Positions 44,001 to 53,043 of a stretch of DNA of 64,000 nucleotides are shown here, in pieces. The stretch is from Paenibacillus sp. FSL R7-0204. Its GTDB lineage: Bacteria > Bacillota > Bacilli > Paenibacillales > Paenibacillaceae. A model generated the notes under the pieces. The model had not been told where the DNA came from. It ran no database searches and saw nothing but the letters and a program-made list of their open reading frames with translations. How positions within the stretch are numbered: the stretch's first letter is position 1; every line of letters starts with the position of its first letter. The DNA lies in the NCBI RefSeq assembly GCF_038002225.1, contig NZ_JBBOCA010000001.1, forward strand, positions 4,650,001-4,714,000, given 5' to 3'. A program made the position numbers and the translations under genes.

Positions 44001-44892
44001 GATTCACGTTCCCGGAGTCGGACGCATCATATTTGTAGGCAATGGTGTTATTTCCGGCAGTTAAAGCCACCACCTCAGCCTGCGTGGACCAGTTGTCCCA
44101 GCTTGGCAGATTGGCAAGCGAGGTCTGCTTGACCTTCGTGCCGTTCACGTAGATACTCAGCGTCTTCGTACTGCCTGAGGCATTGGCATACCTCAGAGCT
44201 GCGCTGTAATTCCCTGCCGCCGGAGCGGTTACCGAGAAGGTTGTGGCTGCTCCCTGAGTCAGGTAGCCATCTACGAAGGCAGCACCGGTATACCCGCTGT
44301 GATCGGTATTCGTCTTGGCCCCGCCGGATAAGGCGGCAGCCTCCGCTTCATAAGTTCCGGGTGGAGAGGCCGTGGTGCCGTACACCTCAATCTCCGACAG
44401 CTGCGCTGCGGGCCAGCCGGTGTTGCCCGTGAAGTTGATTTTGACATACCGGGCGGTTGCAGCTGTGAAGTTGATGGTGACGGAGTTCGCACTGCCCGGA
44501 TTGAAGGCATACCCCGCAGACGCCGCCAGATTGCTGTAAGACGCATCATCCGTACTGCCTTGCACAGACAGCGTTTGTGTTCTGGCTTCCCAGCCCGCAG
44601 GCAGCTTCAGTACAACCTGATTCACACTGCTGCTGGCACCCAGATCCACCTTGATCCATTGCGGAAAAGCATTGCTGGCACTCTCCCAGTACGTACCCTG
44701 GTTACCGTCATTAGCATTCGCTGCTACATACACATCACCGACTGAGCTTGCGTTGATCGTCTTGCCCTGAGCCAGATTGCCTGCCGCCGCTCCCGTTGCC
44801 GGAAATAACGCGAGCTGTCCCACACATAACACAAGCATCAGACCGTACATCAGGAATGTCCTTGCTACCGAAGACCTGGTTCTACTGATCAT
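41002..44892 (-). CDS. Secreted GH87 alpha-1,3-glucanase (mutanase)
   Basis: 1296 residues, matching the layout of Agl-type alpha-1,3-glucanases of Bacillus/Paenibacillus: signal peptide (about 1-31), discoidin DS1 (about 32-175), CBM6 (about 178-305), Thr-Pro linker (about 305-365), discoidin DS2 (about 366-505), a CARDB-like Ig module pair (about 510-740), and a C-terminal right-handed beta-helix with a CBM-like start (about 740-1296). The helix shows DNIWTEHQ, IRNSRIRNTFADGINMTNGS and NNEARATGDDSFALFS, with catalytic-type Asp residues. Hydrolyses fungal cell-wall or dental alpha-1,3-glucan. The start at 44892 has GGGAGG 10 nt upstream. The family call rests on domain order, not a search. 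Confidence 0.85.
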   Translation of the reverse strand: MISRTRSSVARTFLMYGLMLVLCVGQLALFPATGAAAGNLAQGKTINASSVGDVYVAANANDGNQGTYWESASNAFPQWIKVDLGASSSVNQVVLKLPAGWEARTQTLSVQGSTDDASYSNLAASAGYAFNPGSANSVTINFTAATARYVKINFTGNTGWPAAQLSEIEVYGTTASPPGTYEAEAAALSGGAKTNTDHSGYTGAAFVDGYLTQGAATTFSVTAPAAGNYSAALRYANASGSTKTLSIYVNGTKVKQTSLANLPSWDNWSTQAEVVALTAGNNTIAYKYDASDSGNVNLDQLVLTASTAPTATVAPTPVPTIAPTVAPTVVPTARPATTPTVAPTPTTTPVPTSTPVPTATPTTGPGVNLATGKAVNASSSVFTFVPANANDGDVTTYWEGAGGDYPNTLTVNLGANANITSVVVKLNPAAAWSTRTQTIQVLGHNQSTGTFSSLVPAAVYTFNPASGNTVTIPVTATVSELQLKFTANSGSSAGQVAELQIIGTPGANPDLTVTGMSWSPSAPVETDSLTLNATVKNSGTASSAATNVSFYLGTVLAGYAPVDTLAAGASANVSFSVGAKDAGTYTVSAKVDEMSNVVELNEGNNSYTHPSALTVNPVSSSDLIASPVSWSPSNPAGGNVVSFALAIKNQGSASSAGGAHNITLTLSDATTGAVLRTLTGTYNGVIAAGSTTAPVALGTWTAVNGKYNVKTEIAVDGNELAVKRANNIQNQPLYIGRGANMPYDMYEAEDGVIGGGAVKLAPNRNIGDLAGEASGRRAVTLNTTGSYVEFTTKASTNTLVTRFSIPDSASGDGTTATLNIYVNGVFNKAITLNSKYAWLYGSETSPGNSPSAGSPRHIYDEANIMFDSIIPAGSTIRLQKDAANTSQYAIDFVSLEQVSPIANPDPAKYTVPLGFTHQDVQNALDKVRMDTTGNLAGVYLPAGNYETSNKFQVYGKAVKIIGAGPWYTRFYAPLNQSNTDIGFRATDSANGSTFSGFAYFGNYTSRIDGPGKVFDFSNVANITIDNIWTEHQVCMYWGANTDYMVIRNSRIRNTFADGINMTNGSTNNLVSNNEARATGDDSFALFSAIDSGGSDMKDNVYENLTSILTWRAAGVAVYGGYANTFRNIYIADTLCYSGITISSLDFGYAMNGFGASPPTNFQNISVVRAGGHFWGSQTFPAIWVFSASKVFQGIRVSDVDIVDPTYHGIMFQTNYVGSSPQFPVADTIFSNITISGALKSGDAFDAKSGVGIWANESAEPGQGPAVGNVVFNNLKILNTVTPIKNTTSTFTITVNP

Positions 44893-44930
44893 TTGACAAC
44901 CACCTCCCATAGATTATGGTGCCACCTTCG

Positions 44931-44944
44931 AGTATGCGCTTTCA
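44931..44944 (-). promoter_or_regulatory. Weak cre-like box upstream of the GH87 gene
   Basis: Minus-strand TGAAAGCGCATACT has two mismatches to TGWAANCGNTNWCA. It lies about 40 nt before the start codon. Confidence 0.35.
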
Positions 44945-45133
44945 TAAAACAAATTATGGTAATAATATAAGATAGAGCCTGGCTCAGGTCGATGGCGTAT
45001 TCTATGAAAAGTATGTGCGTACATACGGAGCGCTCAGGGAGAGAATGGACCTAACTGAAGTCGGCATACCCGCGGACGGCAGATCCTTTTACAATGAATA
45101 CAACAACAAGCCACAGCGCAGGAGGAATCAGCT

Positions 45134-46216
45134 ATGAATGAAAGTACCAGGCAGGAGCTATTATCCAAAAACGAAAAATTGATCAACATGGTGATCGAGC
45201 GGGCCAAACGGGATTATCCAGAGGAGATTGCGGTGATCGGGCTTACGGGCTCTTACAGTACCGGGGATTATCATGAGAAAAGCGATCTGGATCTGATCAT
45301 CATCAATAATAACAACCAAGGCTGGGGCATCTCGTCCTGCTTCATTCTGGGGGATATCGGTTATGATATCTACTGCACTCCTTGGGAGACCCGGATCGAA
45401 GATCAGGCCGCTCTTGAAAGTCCGATGATCTCCTCTCTAATAGATTTGCAGGTGCTCTACTATGCCAAGCCTGAGGATCTGGAGAAGCTTAGAGGCTACC
45501 AGCAGCGGGCGCTGGATGCTCTGGCGAAGCCCATGGGACGCGATTCTCTGGAACGGGCGAAGAAATGGATCGATCTGGCGAAGCAGGAATATGCGAATAT
45601 TTGTCTTGCGGAGGATAAGGGAGCCGTTAGGCTGGCTTCAGCGGAGTTGGTCTACAATCTGGTGAACGCTTTGACGCATATGAACAATACTTATCTGAAA
45701 AGAGGGCTGAAAAGATACCTGGAGGACACCGCAGCTTACCGCTACCTCCCTGAGAATTATGAGAAGATCTATATGAATGTGATCTGCGCGATGACGACGG
45801 ACGAGATCCGAAGTACCTCCGGCATTCTGCTTAAAAGTATCCTTGATCTATACAGCACCCTATATCAGAAATATGTGGAACAGCCTGTTCCTACCTATGA
45901 TAATCTGGCGGGCACCTATGAGGAATTATGGTGCAACTACCGCAACAAGATCATTGCCAGCGCTGAAAGTAAGGATGCTTCTTACGCCTTCTACGCCGCC
46001 ATGGGAGCGCAGGGTCTGCTGGATGAAATGACTGAGTCGCGGGGAACACGGAAGTTTGAACTCATGCAGTATTTTGATGCCGCCAATCTGGATCTGTTCA
46101 AGGACCAGTTCCTCCTGGCAATGGACGACTATCTGGAGGAATATCACCGGACCGGCCGGCAGCCCCAGCGTTACGATACTTGTGAAGAGCTGTACCGGCA
46201 ATATATGAACAAGTAA
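45134..46216 (+). CDS. Nucleotidyltransferase-domain protein
   Basis: 360 residues. N-terminal Pol-beta-type nucleotidyltransferase with GSYSTGDYHEKSDLDLI (Gly39-Ser40, metal-binding Asp51 and Asp53), similar in plan to aminoglycoside nucleotidyltransferase-like or MNT-type proteins. The remaining ~270 residues are helical (KNTase C-like). GGAGG precedes the ATG by 8 nt. The gene stands alone. Substrate unknown; drug-modifying activity is possible but not supported by specific motifs. Confidence 0.78.
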   Translation: MNESTRQELLSKNEKLINMVIERAKRDYPEEIAVIGLTGSYSTGDYHEKSDLDLIIINNNNQGWGISSCFILGDIGYDIYCTPWETRIEDQAALESPMISSLIDLQVLYYAKPEDLEKLRGYQQRALDALAKPMGRDSLERAKKWIDLAKQEYANICLAEDKGAVRLASAELVYNLVNALTHMNNTYLKRGLKRYLEDTAAYRYLPENYEKIYMNVICAMTTDEIRSTSGILLKSILDLYSTLYQKYVEQPVPTYDNLAGTYEELWCNYRNKIIASAESKDASYAFYAAMGAQGLLDEMTESRGTRKFELMQYFDAANLDLFKDQFLLAMDDYLEEYHRTGRQPQRYDTCEELYRQYMNK

Positions 46217-46230
46217 CAGATAAGCAAGAC

Positions 46231-46272
46231 CAAGCCCCCTCCCCCTACGCTGAGATAGGGAGAGGGGGCTTG
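46231..46272. terminator. Bidirectional terminator
   Basis: Arms CAAGCCCCCTC / GAGGGGGCTTG (46231-46241 with 46262-46272), with an additional inner CCCTA/TAGGG pairing. Between convergent genes. Confidence 0.85.
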
Positions 46273-46277
46273 CCTAA

Positions 46278-47981
46278 TTATACATTGAACCGTGCTACCA
46301 AACCTTGCAGCCCTTGCGCCAGCATGCTGAGTGCACTGGCAGAAGAGGCGATCTGTTCCACTGAAGCCATCTGCTCTTGCGATGCGGCGGATACTTGCTG
46401 TGTACTTGCCGCTGTGGTCTCGGAGATATGCGTAACGGTGCGGATGGAATCTACAATCTCCTCCGTCGCTGCCGTGATTTCTTCTACCGCACCGGATACC
46501 TCCTGAACCTGTCCCGCCAGTGAATCAATCGAATAGCGGATAGCGTTGAAAGACTGCCCGGCCTCTTCTATGATACGGGTTCCGCCCTGCACTTCGTTCA
46601 TACTGTTCTTCATCACCTTCACTGCATGGTCAGCATCCGCCTGGATTCCAGTCGCCATTTCTGCAATCTGATTGGCGGAATCTGCGGACTGTTCGGCCAG
46701 CCTGCGCACTTGATCGGCTACCACAGCAAAGCCTCTGCCGTGCTCTCCGGCCCGGGCCGCTTCTATGGTTGCATTCAGTGCCAGCATATTCGTCTCCGAG
46801 GCAATCCCCTTGATCACCCCGACAATGCTGCTTATATCCTGTGAACGATTCACGAAGCCCGTCACCTTCTGCGATAACGCCTGAATGGATTCGTTGATCG
46901 AATCCATCTGCCGGACGGCAGATTGCAGGGATAGATCCCCGGCCACCGCATAATCTGCAGAACGCTGGGAAGCTTCCGAGATATCCTGTACACTGGCAGC
47001 AATCAGCTGAATGCCGTCCGACATTTCAATAATCGTGTTCATGTTAGTCTGCAGGTCATTCATCTGCATGCCCGCACCACTTGCGACCTCACCCATAATT
47101 CCGGCGATCTTCTCGGTAGTTCCGGCGGTCATTCCGCTCTCCGAGGTCAGCTTCACTGCAGAAGCCGCCAGACCGTTCGCAGATAGCTTCACCTGGGTAA
47201 TCATCGATGACAGATTATCGGTCATTTTATTGAAATTCCGGGCCAGCTCACCAATCTCATCCTTCGTCTGCACACTAAGCTTGCGGGTTAGATCGGCATC
47301 GCCGCCCACAATCTCCTGGAGCTGCCTGTTGATATCCTTCACCGGCTTCAGTATCCGTGCGGACAATACGAATGCGATCAACAGAGCCAGTACCACGGAT
47401 AAGCCTGTAACGCCCATGCTGGTAATCATAGAGGAGCTGCGGTGGGTTGCCGCCTGGCTCTGTTCCTTCATGATTTCATCATGCAGCATCGTCTCGAACA
47501 CCAGCTGTGAATCGATGATAGTCGTAAGGGAGAGGCTTGTGAACGACTTTTGCGCTTGCGGGAAGTTCCCTTCCTTGGCCAAGGCAAAAGCCTGCTTCAG
47601 CACTGTCAGATAATTGCCCCACTCTCCCTCCAGATTCTGAATTCCCGCAAGCTCCGCCTCATTCAGGCCGGCTCCCTTAAGCTCTTCGACTGCGGCTGTA
47701 ATCTCCGGGATCTTGGCTTCATAAGCGGTTAGATTGGCTGTTCTCTCCTCAGTGGTATTACTCATCACATACCTTGCGGCCAGACCGTCCGCCGTCCGGA
47801 TCTCATCGGTTAATTTCTGTACCATCGAGAGCTTGCTGTAATTGCGGTTGATCTGCTCTGTAAGCATGGTCACTTTACCCTGAAATATAGTACTGCCGGT
47901 AATTGCGAGAATGAACACGATAATAACAGCGGCGAAACCAAACATGATTTTGGCCCGGATTCCTCTAAGTCTGCCCAACAT
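46278..47981 (-). CDS. Methyl-accepting chemotaxis protein
   Basis: 567 residues. TM1 (about 13-33), an extracellular four-helix-bundle sensor domain of about 150 residues, TM2 (about 187-207), HAMP, then a coiled-coil signalling domain with the hairpin tip [34 protein letters not shown], the region contacted by CheA/CheW. Start is the internal ATG at 47981 because GGAGG lies 8 nt before it. No chemotaxis partner is adjacent. Ligand unknown. Confidence 0.92.
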   Translation of the reverse strand: MLGRLRGIRAKIMFGFAAVIIVFILAITGSTIFQGKVTMLTEQINRNYSKLSMVQKLTDEIRTADGLAARYVMSNTTEERTANLTAYEAKIPEITAAVEELKGAGLNEAELAGIQNLEGEWGNYLTVLKQAFALAKEGNFPQAQKSFTSLSLTTIIDSQLVFETMLHDEIMKEQSQAATHRSSSMITSMGVTGLSVVLALLIAFVLSARILKPVKDINRQLQEIVGGDADLTRKLSVQTKDEIGELARNFNKMTDNLSSMITQVKLSANGLAASAVKLTSESGMTAGTTEKIAGIMGEVASGAGMQMNDLQTNMNTIIEMSDGIQLIAASVQDISEASQRSADYAVAGDLSLQSAVRQMDSINESIQALSQKVTGFVNRSQDISSIVGVIKGIASETNMLALNATIEAARAGEHGRGFAVVADQVRRLAEQSADSANQIAEMATGIQADADHAVKVMKNSMNEVQGGTRIIEEAGQSFNAIRYSIDSLAGQVQEVSGAVEEITAATEEIVDSIRTVTHISETTAASTQQVSAASQEQMASVEQIASSASALSMLAQGLQGLVARFNV

Positions 47982-48084
47982 GATAACTACCTCCATTCGA
48001 TATGTAAGCTCTGCTATGTAATCTCTACGTATCGTACTTCATCATTCTTAAATAAATCTGAAATACGCTGCCGAGCGCACAAAG

Positions 48085-48122
48085 AAACCTCCATCCCTGT
48101 CAAAAGCAGAAATGGAGGTTCT
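48085..48122 (-). terminator. Terminator of the Crp/Fnr-type gene
   Basis: AACCTCCAT/ATGGAGGTT stem (48087-48095 with 48113-48121), T-rich tail on the minus strand. Confidence 0.75.
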
Positions 48123-48146
48123 ATGAACTACTTCCTATCATCCGGT

Positions 48147-48845
48147 TCAATCGTACAAATTCCCGTTCGCCAGCAATGCCAGACGTTCTTCGTCCCGCAC
48201 TATCAGTCGGCCGTTCCTGCGTTCAATAATCCCGTCTTCAATCAGGCGGCGCACTACCCGGTTCAGATGCCGGTAGCTGGTGCCGAGCAGATCGGCGGTC
48301 TCAGTCAGCGTGGAGGTGCGAATCTCCTCTACGCGCTGGGCGCCGGTGTTGTCCGCGAACAGCGACATCAGGTAGCTGGCGAACCGGTTCTCCACCGGAT
48401 AGAGAACATTCATGGCTGAGGTCTGGCCGAGCGTGTACATTTTGTGGCTCAGCTCTCCTACCAGGAAGCGCAGCAGCGCTGTATTGTCTTCAATCTCCCG
48501 GAGCAGCAGCTTCCTTCCGGCAACAAGCAGCAGGCTGTCCCCTACAGAGACCACCTCATTCTTAACGGGATACTGGCGCAGCAGCTCCACATCCCCGATC
48601 ACCGACATCGGCCGGGCGAACCGGACCAGCATCGACTTGCCGTTAGGCAGCAGCGTATGAATCTTCAGCTTGCCCTGCATCAGGAAAAACATATGCTCCA
48701 GCCGGTCGCCAACCGAGCAGACTGCCTCTCCTCCGCCGTAACGCCGAAGCTCCATCTGGGCAATGGCGCTGCTGCTGAACATGGCTGTGAGACCATTCTG
48801 CTCGGTAAGGCTTCGAACCGCCTCCGGATTTATAATCGATTGCAT
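48147..48845 (-). CDS. Crp/Fnr-family regulator, YeiL-like
   Basis: 232 residues. N-terminal cNMP-binding-like barrel (GGGEAVCSVGDRLEHMFFLMQGKLKIHTLLPNGK, then FARPMSVIGDVELL) and a C-terminal winged HTH (TETADLLGTSYRHLNRVVRRL). The ATG at 48845 is favoured because AAGGAGA precedes it by about 10 nt. It lacks the N-terminal Cys cluster of Fnr, so an iron-sulfur sensor is unlikely. Located 64 nt after a DUF4173 gene on the same strand, with which it may be co-transcribed. Targets unknown. Confidence 0.85.
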   Translation of the reverse strand: MQSIINPEAVRSLTEQNGLTAMFSSSAIAQMELRRYGGGEAVCSVGDRLEHMFFLMQGKLKIHTLLPNGKSMLVRFARPMSVIGDVELLRQYPVKNEVVSVGDSLLLVAGRKLLLREIEDNTALLRFLVGELSHKMYTLGQTSAMNVLYPVENRFASYLMSLFADNTGAQRVEEIRTSTLTETADLLGTSYRHLNRVVRRLIEDGIIERRNGRLIVRDEERLALLANGNLYD

Positions 48846-48909
48846 GAGGTTCTTCTCTCCTTGTGTCATTTCTGCTGAAATTACTGTAACACAAGCCTGA
48901 GCACAGAAG

Positions 48910-50448
48910 CTATTTCTGCGTTACCTCTCCGACAAAATACTCCTCAAGCGCTTTACGCTCCCGGTGGTTCGCCAGATTGAACGACGGCCAGCTCTGCTTA
49001 GGCTGAGTACGTTCAGACAGTCTGCTGCGCAGCGCCTCGTCCAGAATCCCCTTCTCCTGCTTGCTGAATTCGATCAGCTCTGGAACCACATCTGCGGAGA
49101 GCCCGGCCAGATAACCGGCATCCAGTGTGCCGCTTGCTTCATAACGCTGGATATTCTGCTGCGCAATGATATGATCCATCCCTATATAGTTCATCAGCAC
49201 ATAGGAGAGCAGGCCGAGCACGATGTAACATTTTAGAAGCGGGAAGGGTTCCCGGCTAATCCTTACGGCCGCCAGCACCAGCAGCAATCCGAGGAAGATC
49301 ATGAAGGCATGCACCAGGAACCGGATGTAGGTGTAACCATACGCCTCTTCATATAAGTTCAGCCGCGAGTATGCAGAATACAGCATGACCATGGAGCATA
49401 ACACCAGAATATACAGCAGGAGCTGAATCACCCGCTTCAGGATACCTCCAGCTTTGCGCACTGCCAGCAAGGACAGCAGCAAGATCGCGAAGTTAATGGA
49501 TGTGACCAGAATCAGCTCCAGAAAACCGCTCCGCGCATAGTCCGCATACGTACTGTTCTCCGGCAGAATCCCGTCCCAGGCTCCGAACAGATACGAGAAC
49601 TGGACACTCACAAACAGCATGTACACTGCATTGATTGCAGTCAGCACGGTAGTGATAATGACCGGGTCATCAAGACCGATCCCCTCCTCCCCTGCTTCAG
49701 CTGCTACCAGCTTCTGTCCCATCGCATCAAACTCACTGACCAGAGGAGTTCGGATATAGAATTTACTCTGTACGAACCCCCAGACGAAGCCGAACATGAA
49801 GAGGCCGAGCAGCAGAACCCACAGAGCCCGGAAGACCCAGTCCCCCAGCGAAATGTTGTCAAAAATCCCCGGGAGTGCTGACAGCAGCTGACTGAACACT
49901 CCATCCGCCGTAGAGAGCAGCGAGATCACGATCAGCAGCAGCGGCACCGAAATCAGCAGGCCGATCATCACCCGCATCAATACCTGCTTGCGTTCATTCG
50001 CCATCCCGCCTTTGCCCCGGCGCAGCAGCCTCAGTGCCGTAGCCCAGTTGCGCAGACTTTGCGGGAACAGATGCTCAAATGCCGCGCCGATCAGCGCGAT
50101 TCCACTCCAGGTGGGCTTACGGTAACTAAGCATATACGTCATATGTAATAGAATAAGCACCGGAATAACAACGAAATTAAGCGCAAAGAAAAACCTGTTG
50201 CCAAACAGCATATAGGTCAAGGACAACAGAAATATGGACACCATCCAAACATAGCTGAACCAGTTCTGCTTGCGCAGCCTCTCCTTGGCGAAATAGAGCA
50301 TAAAAGCATAAAATAAGACCACAAAAATCGGGTAAGAGATCCCCGGCATTTTGTCGTAAAACAGGTACTGATGCACAATTGCAAGCAGAAATGCGGCCAA
50401 TAAGGCTACACGCCCATGCCCCGGTTTGGATACCGTTTGTTCGTCCAT
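48910..50448 (-). CDS. DUF4173-type multi-pass membrane protein
   Basis: 512 residues with roughly 11-13 predicted TM helices. The conserved central part (SVQFSYLFG, then YADYARSGFLELILVTSINFAILL) is diagnostic of DUF4173/DUF4153-type proteins. C-terminal ~90 residues are cytosolic or external and hydrophilic, with PSFNLANHRERKALE at the end. Start set at ATG 50448 with GGGGGA 7 nt upstream. It is divergent from the SgrR-like gene over about 115 nt. Function unknown. Confidence 0.75.
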   Translation of the reverse strand: MDEQTVSKPGHGRVALLAAFLLAIVHQYLFYDKMPGISYPIFVVLFYAFMLYFAKERLRKQNWFSYVWMVSIFLLSLTYMLFGNRFFFALNFVVIPVLILLHMTYMLSYRKPTWSGIALIGAAFEHLFPQSLRNWATALRLLRRGKGGMANERKQVLMRVMIGLLISVPLLLIVISLLSTADGVFSQLLSALPGIFDNISLGDWVFRALWVLLLGLFMFGFVWGFVQSKFYIRTPLVSEFDAMGQKLVAAEAGEEGIGLDDPVIITTVLTAINAVYMLFVSVQFSYLFGAWDGILPENSTYADYARSGFLELILVTSINFAILLLSLLAVRKAGGILKRVIQLLLYILVLCSMVMLYSAYSRLNLYEEAYGYTYIRFLVHAFMIFLGLLLVLAAVRISREPFPLLKCYIVLGLLSYVLMNYIGMDHIIAQQNIQRYEASGTLDAGYLAGLSADVVPELIEFSKQEKGILDEALRSRLSERTQPKQSWPSFNLANHRERKALEEYFVGEVTQK

Positions 50449-50562
50449 GGTAAATTCCCCCATCTTTTTACTGTCCTATCCTGATTCTAGCTGATAAAAT
50501 AAGAAGAAAAAGAGAAATATAATAATATTAATTTCCTATTTTATAGATGAGGCAGGAGGAGA

Positions 50563-52248
50563 ATGTCCCAGATGAAGCTGCATAGTCAATTCCTGAAGCT
50601 GCATTCGCAGCATGGAGGTCCGGCTGAGATCTCCATCACCCTTGACGAGCTGGCCTTGACCCTTGGCTGCACCCACCGCAATGCACTGCATGTGATCCGC
50701 AAAATGGCCGATCTCGGCTGGATCACCTGGACCCCCAGCAGGGGACGGGGACGGCGCTCCAAGCTGGTATTCCTCGCGGCAGCCGAGGATATTGCCCTGG
50801 AATCCATGAAGCAAGCCATAAGCAGCAAGGATATCAGCAAGGCGCTGGAGGGCATTCGCAGGCATGCCCGCACTTCATCGCTGCAGGACACGCTGCAAGG
50901 CTGGCTGCTGGCCTATTTCGGGCATCATGCTGAGGTGCACAGCGATAAGCGGATCGATACGCTGCGGCTGCCGGTCACCCAGCAGCTCCATACCTTCGAT
51001 CCGCTCTATATGAATTTGCTGGCGGAGTCATTCGTCTCCAGCCATGTTTTTGACGGGCTGGTCTGCCGCAGCGGTGAACGCGGCAAGGTGATCCCCGGCC
51101 TGGCCCATGCCTGGGAGACAGACGGCAGCCGGACGGCCTGGACTTTTCATCTGCGCAAGGAGGTCTTGTTCCATCACGGCAAGGTACTGACCCCGGAGGA
51201 TGTCGTGTACTCGTTCGAACGGATGATGTCCACTTCGCAGCGCATGCTGTACAGTTATATTGTCAAGGAGATTCAGGAGGTCCAGGCCTTGAATGCCTCT
51301 ACCGTCCGCATTCTGCTGAAGAAGCCGAATGAACTCTTCCTTCCCTTCCTCTGCACCAGCCGGGCGGCGATTGTGCCCCGCGATCTGGAGTCCATAGGAG
51401 AGAATCTGTTTGGACGCAGGCCGGCGGGCACCGGTCCGTTCAAGGTCGTGGAGATGAATGAGGACACCTGTGTGCTGGAGGTGTTCCCTTATTACTTCCA
51501 GGGGCGGGCCCATCTGGACCGTGTGGAGATTATCTATGTCCCGTGGAGCCTTAACCGTGAGCCCTCAGAGACCGGCTCTGCCTTCCATATCATCCCGAAT
51601 CCGTCAGCAGCAGGCGCAGACTCCCTAAGCAGAATCCACTCTGAGTCCTATGTCCGCAAATTCGTAACCTGCAACACGAAGAAAAAGGGACCGCTAAGCG
51701 ATCCCCTTCTTCGTGCCGAGCTGCTGTCCTGTCTGCACGACGCCCCGAGAGTGCCCTTCCGGCATTTCGCAGCGCCTCCGGCTGAAGTCTTGCAGATTGC
51801 CACGATCCCGCAGTATGCCGGAGATGCCGAATACATCGCCGCAAGACTAACGCAGCATGGATATTCCTGCAAGGTGTTATCCGTGTCGCCAGAGGAATTC
51901 AAAGGTCCGATCCGCCTGAAGTCCGACCTGATCGTCTTCTCGCTGCTCCGCGACCAGGATGAGCAGCTCCGTCTGTACGATCTGTATCTGACCCTCTCGC
52001 AGCACATCGAACCACGCACCCGTGCGGGCATTGAAGGCAGGCTGCGCCAGATCTCGCGGGAGCCTGACGCCTCCGTTCGGGCGGAAGGCTTCCAGGTGAT
52101 TGAGGATACTCTAACCCGTGACCACCAGCTGCATATTCTGTACGAACGGCCTGCCGAGACCGCTTATCTGCCCTCCGTGCGCGGGGTGACCTTTAACAGC
52201 CAGGGCTGGGTCGATCTGCGCCATCTGTGGTTTCCGCCGGAGCTGTAG
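50563..52248 (+). CDS. SgrR-type regulator: HTH plus solute-binding domain
   Basis: 561 residues. N-terminal SgrR winged HTH (about 25-65: ISITLDELALTLGCTHRNALHVIRKMADLGWITW), followed by an oligopeptide-type periplasmic-binding-protein fold (SBP_bac_5; about 150-550) with GLAHAWETD, WTFHLRKEVLFHHGK and LTPEDVVYSFERMM. It is a cytosolic one-component regulator in which the binding fold is the sensor. In E. coli SgrR controls the sugar-phosphate stress RNA sgrS; in Firmicutes such genes lie by transporters. Either ATG 50563 or 50572 may start it. Divergent from the DUF4173 gene. Confidence 0.88.
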   Translation: MSQMKLHSQFLKLHSQHGGPAEISITLDELALTLGCTHRNALHVIRKMADLGWITWTPSRGRGRRSKLVFLAAAEDIALESMKQAISSKDISKALEGIRRHARTSSLQDTLQGWLLAYFGHHAEVHSDKRIDTLRLPVTQQLHTFDPLYMNLLAESFVSSHVFDGLVCRSGERGKVIPGLAHAWETDGSRTAWTFHLRKEVLFHHGKVLTPEDVVYSFERMMSTSQRMLYSYIVKEIQEVQALNASTVRILLKKPNELFLPFLCTSRAAIVPRDLESIGENLFGRRPAGTGPFKVVEMNEDTCVLEVFPYYFQGRAHLDRVEIIYVPWSLNREPSETGSAFHIIPNPSAAGADSLSRIHSESYVRKFVTCNTKKKGPLSDPLLRAELLSCLHDAPRVPFRHFAAPPAEVLQIATIPQYAGDAEYIAARLTQHGYSCKVLSVSPEEFKGPIRLKSDLIVFSLLRDQDEQLRLYDLYLTLSQHIEPRTRAGIEGRLRQISREPDASVRAEGFQVIEDTLTRDHQLHILYERPAETAYLPSVRGVTFNSQGWVDLRHLWFPPEL

Positions 52249-52284
52249 TGAAGACTCCCAGCAGCACATAGGGTTGGAGACGCC

Positions 52285-52776
52285 CTACGCTCTGCCGGGC
52301 AGATACTCCACCAGCTCCCGGCCTATCAGATTAGGGGAGACCGGCTTCCGGCCAAGTTCCCTTGACCAGATGGAGAGCTGGCCAATGTGATGAATCTCAT
52401 GCGCTGCAACATGGCGTATCACTTCGCCCCATCTATGCTGGGTAACCTGTCCATCCGGCTTATCCTCCCTTAGAATCCTCCGTTCCAATCCCTCATTCCA
52501 GGCCACTACGAAGGACTCCACCTCCGGCCGGAAGCGTGCGTCCACCTCTCTGATTTTCTGCAAAGTATTGTACTCCGTGAAGTCTAAACGGATATCCGGC
52601 TTACCTTCCATATCCCGGACCCAGCTTAATTCCACATCCACAATATGCACCAGCGTCTGCAGGATTCCGCCCACTCCGCCAATGCGTGTCTTCACCTGTT
52701 CTTCTTCCGGCAGCTCCTCACACCATTGATACCATTCCTCGCGGACCTGCCAGTTATAACGAAATAAGGTTTGCAT
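52285..52776 (-). CDS. DinB-family protein
   Basis: 163 residues of four-helix-bundle DinB/YfiT type. Metal ligands are suggested by LVHIVDVELSW (first His) and VAAHEIHHIGQLSIW (His pair at the C-terminal helix). AGGAGG lies 6 nt before the ATG. Members act as bacillithiol- or metal-dependent transferases or hydrolases; the substrate is not known here. Confidence 0.87.
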   Translation of the reverse strand: MQTLFRYNWQVREEWYQWCEELPEEEQVKTRIGGVGGILQTLVHIVDVELSWVRDMEGKPDIRLDFTEYNTLQKIREVDARFRPEVESFVVAWNEGLERRILREDKPDGQVTQHRWGEVIRHVAAHEIHHIGQLSIWSRELGRKPVSPNLIGRELVEYLPGRA

Positions 52777-52829
52777 GGTTGTCCTCCTTTTGACTTGTAC
52801 ACCTAAGAATTGAACTCAAATCTTTTGTC

Positions 52830-53003
52830 GTCACTGCGGTGAACATTTGGCCCTCCGGCCGCTGCCCAGTTTGGATTTCTTCATTTTAACCGCTATTAGC
52901 GGTGGGAATCCAAACACAGCTGTTGCTTACGATGCGAGCTTTCCTTCGGAAAGCTTTCAGGCGGACGCTTTCGCTCCTACAGTTCCAAATTTCCCCTCCG
53001 CTT
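52830..53003 (-). repeat. Interspersed repeat, copy A
   Basis: The minus-strand sequence reads GGGG...TTTGGAACTGTAGGAGCGAA...CGTCCGCCT...CAACCGCT-like...AGCGG...AGCGGCCG...; the same blocks in the same order occur at 56084-56190 and 59152-59310. It contains two local dyads (ccgctaatagcgg and gaaagctttcc). No coding capacity. Likely a non-autonomous element or structured RNA. Confidence 0.7.
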
Positions 53004-53043
53004 CTTTTGCTTTTCGTTAATTTCATTAGTGCTTCCTAATATC

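Noticed and set aside
41002..44892. Pectate lyase call for the GH87 gene
   Set aside because: The beta-helix alone would fit, but the order discoidin, CBM6, TP linker, discoidin and Ig-like modules matches alpha-1,3-glucanases more specifically.
50563..52248. Plain peptide ABC transporter binding protein
   Set aside because: No signal peptide or lipobox; an N-terminal winged HTH is present, which fits SgrR-type regulators.
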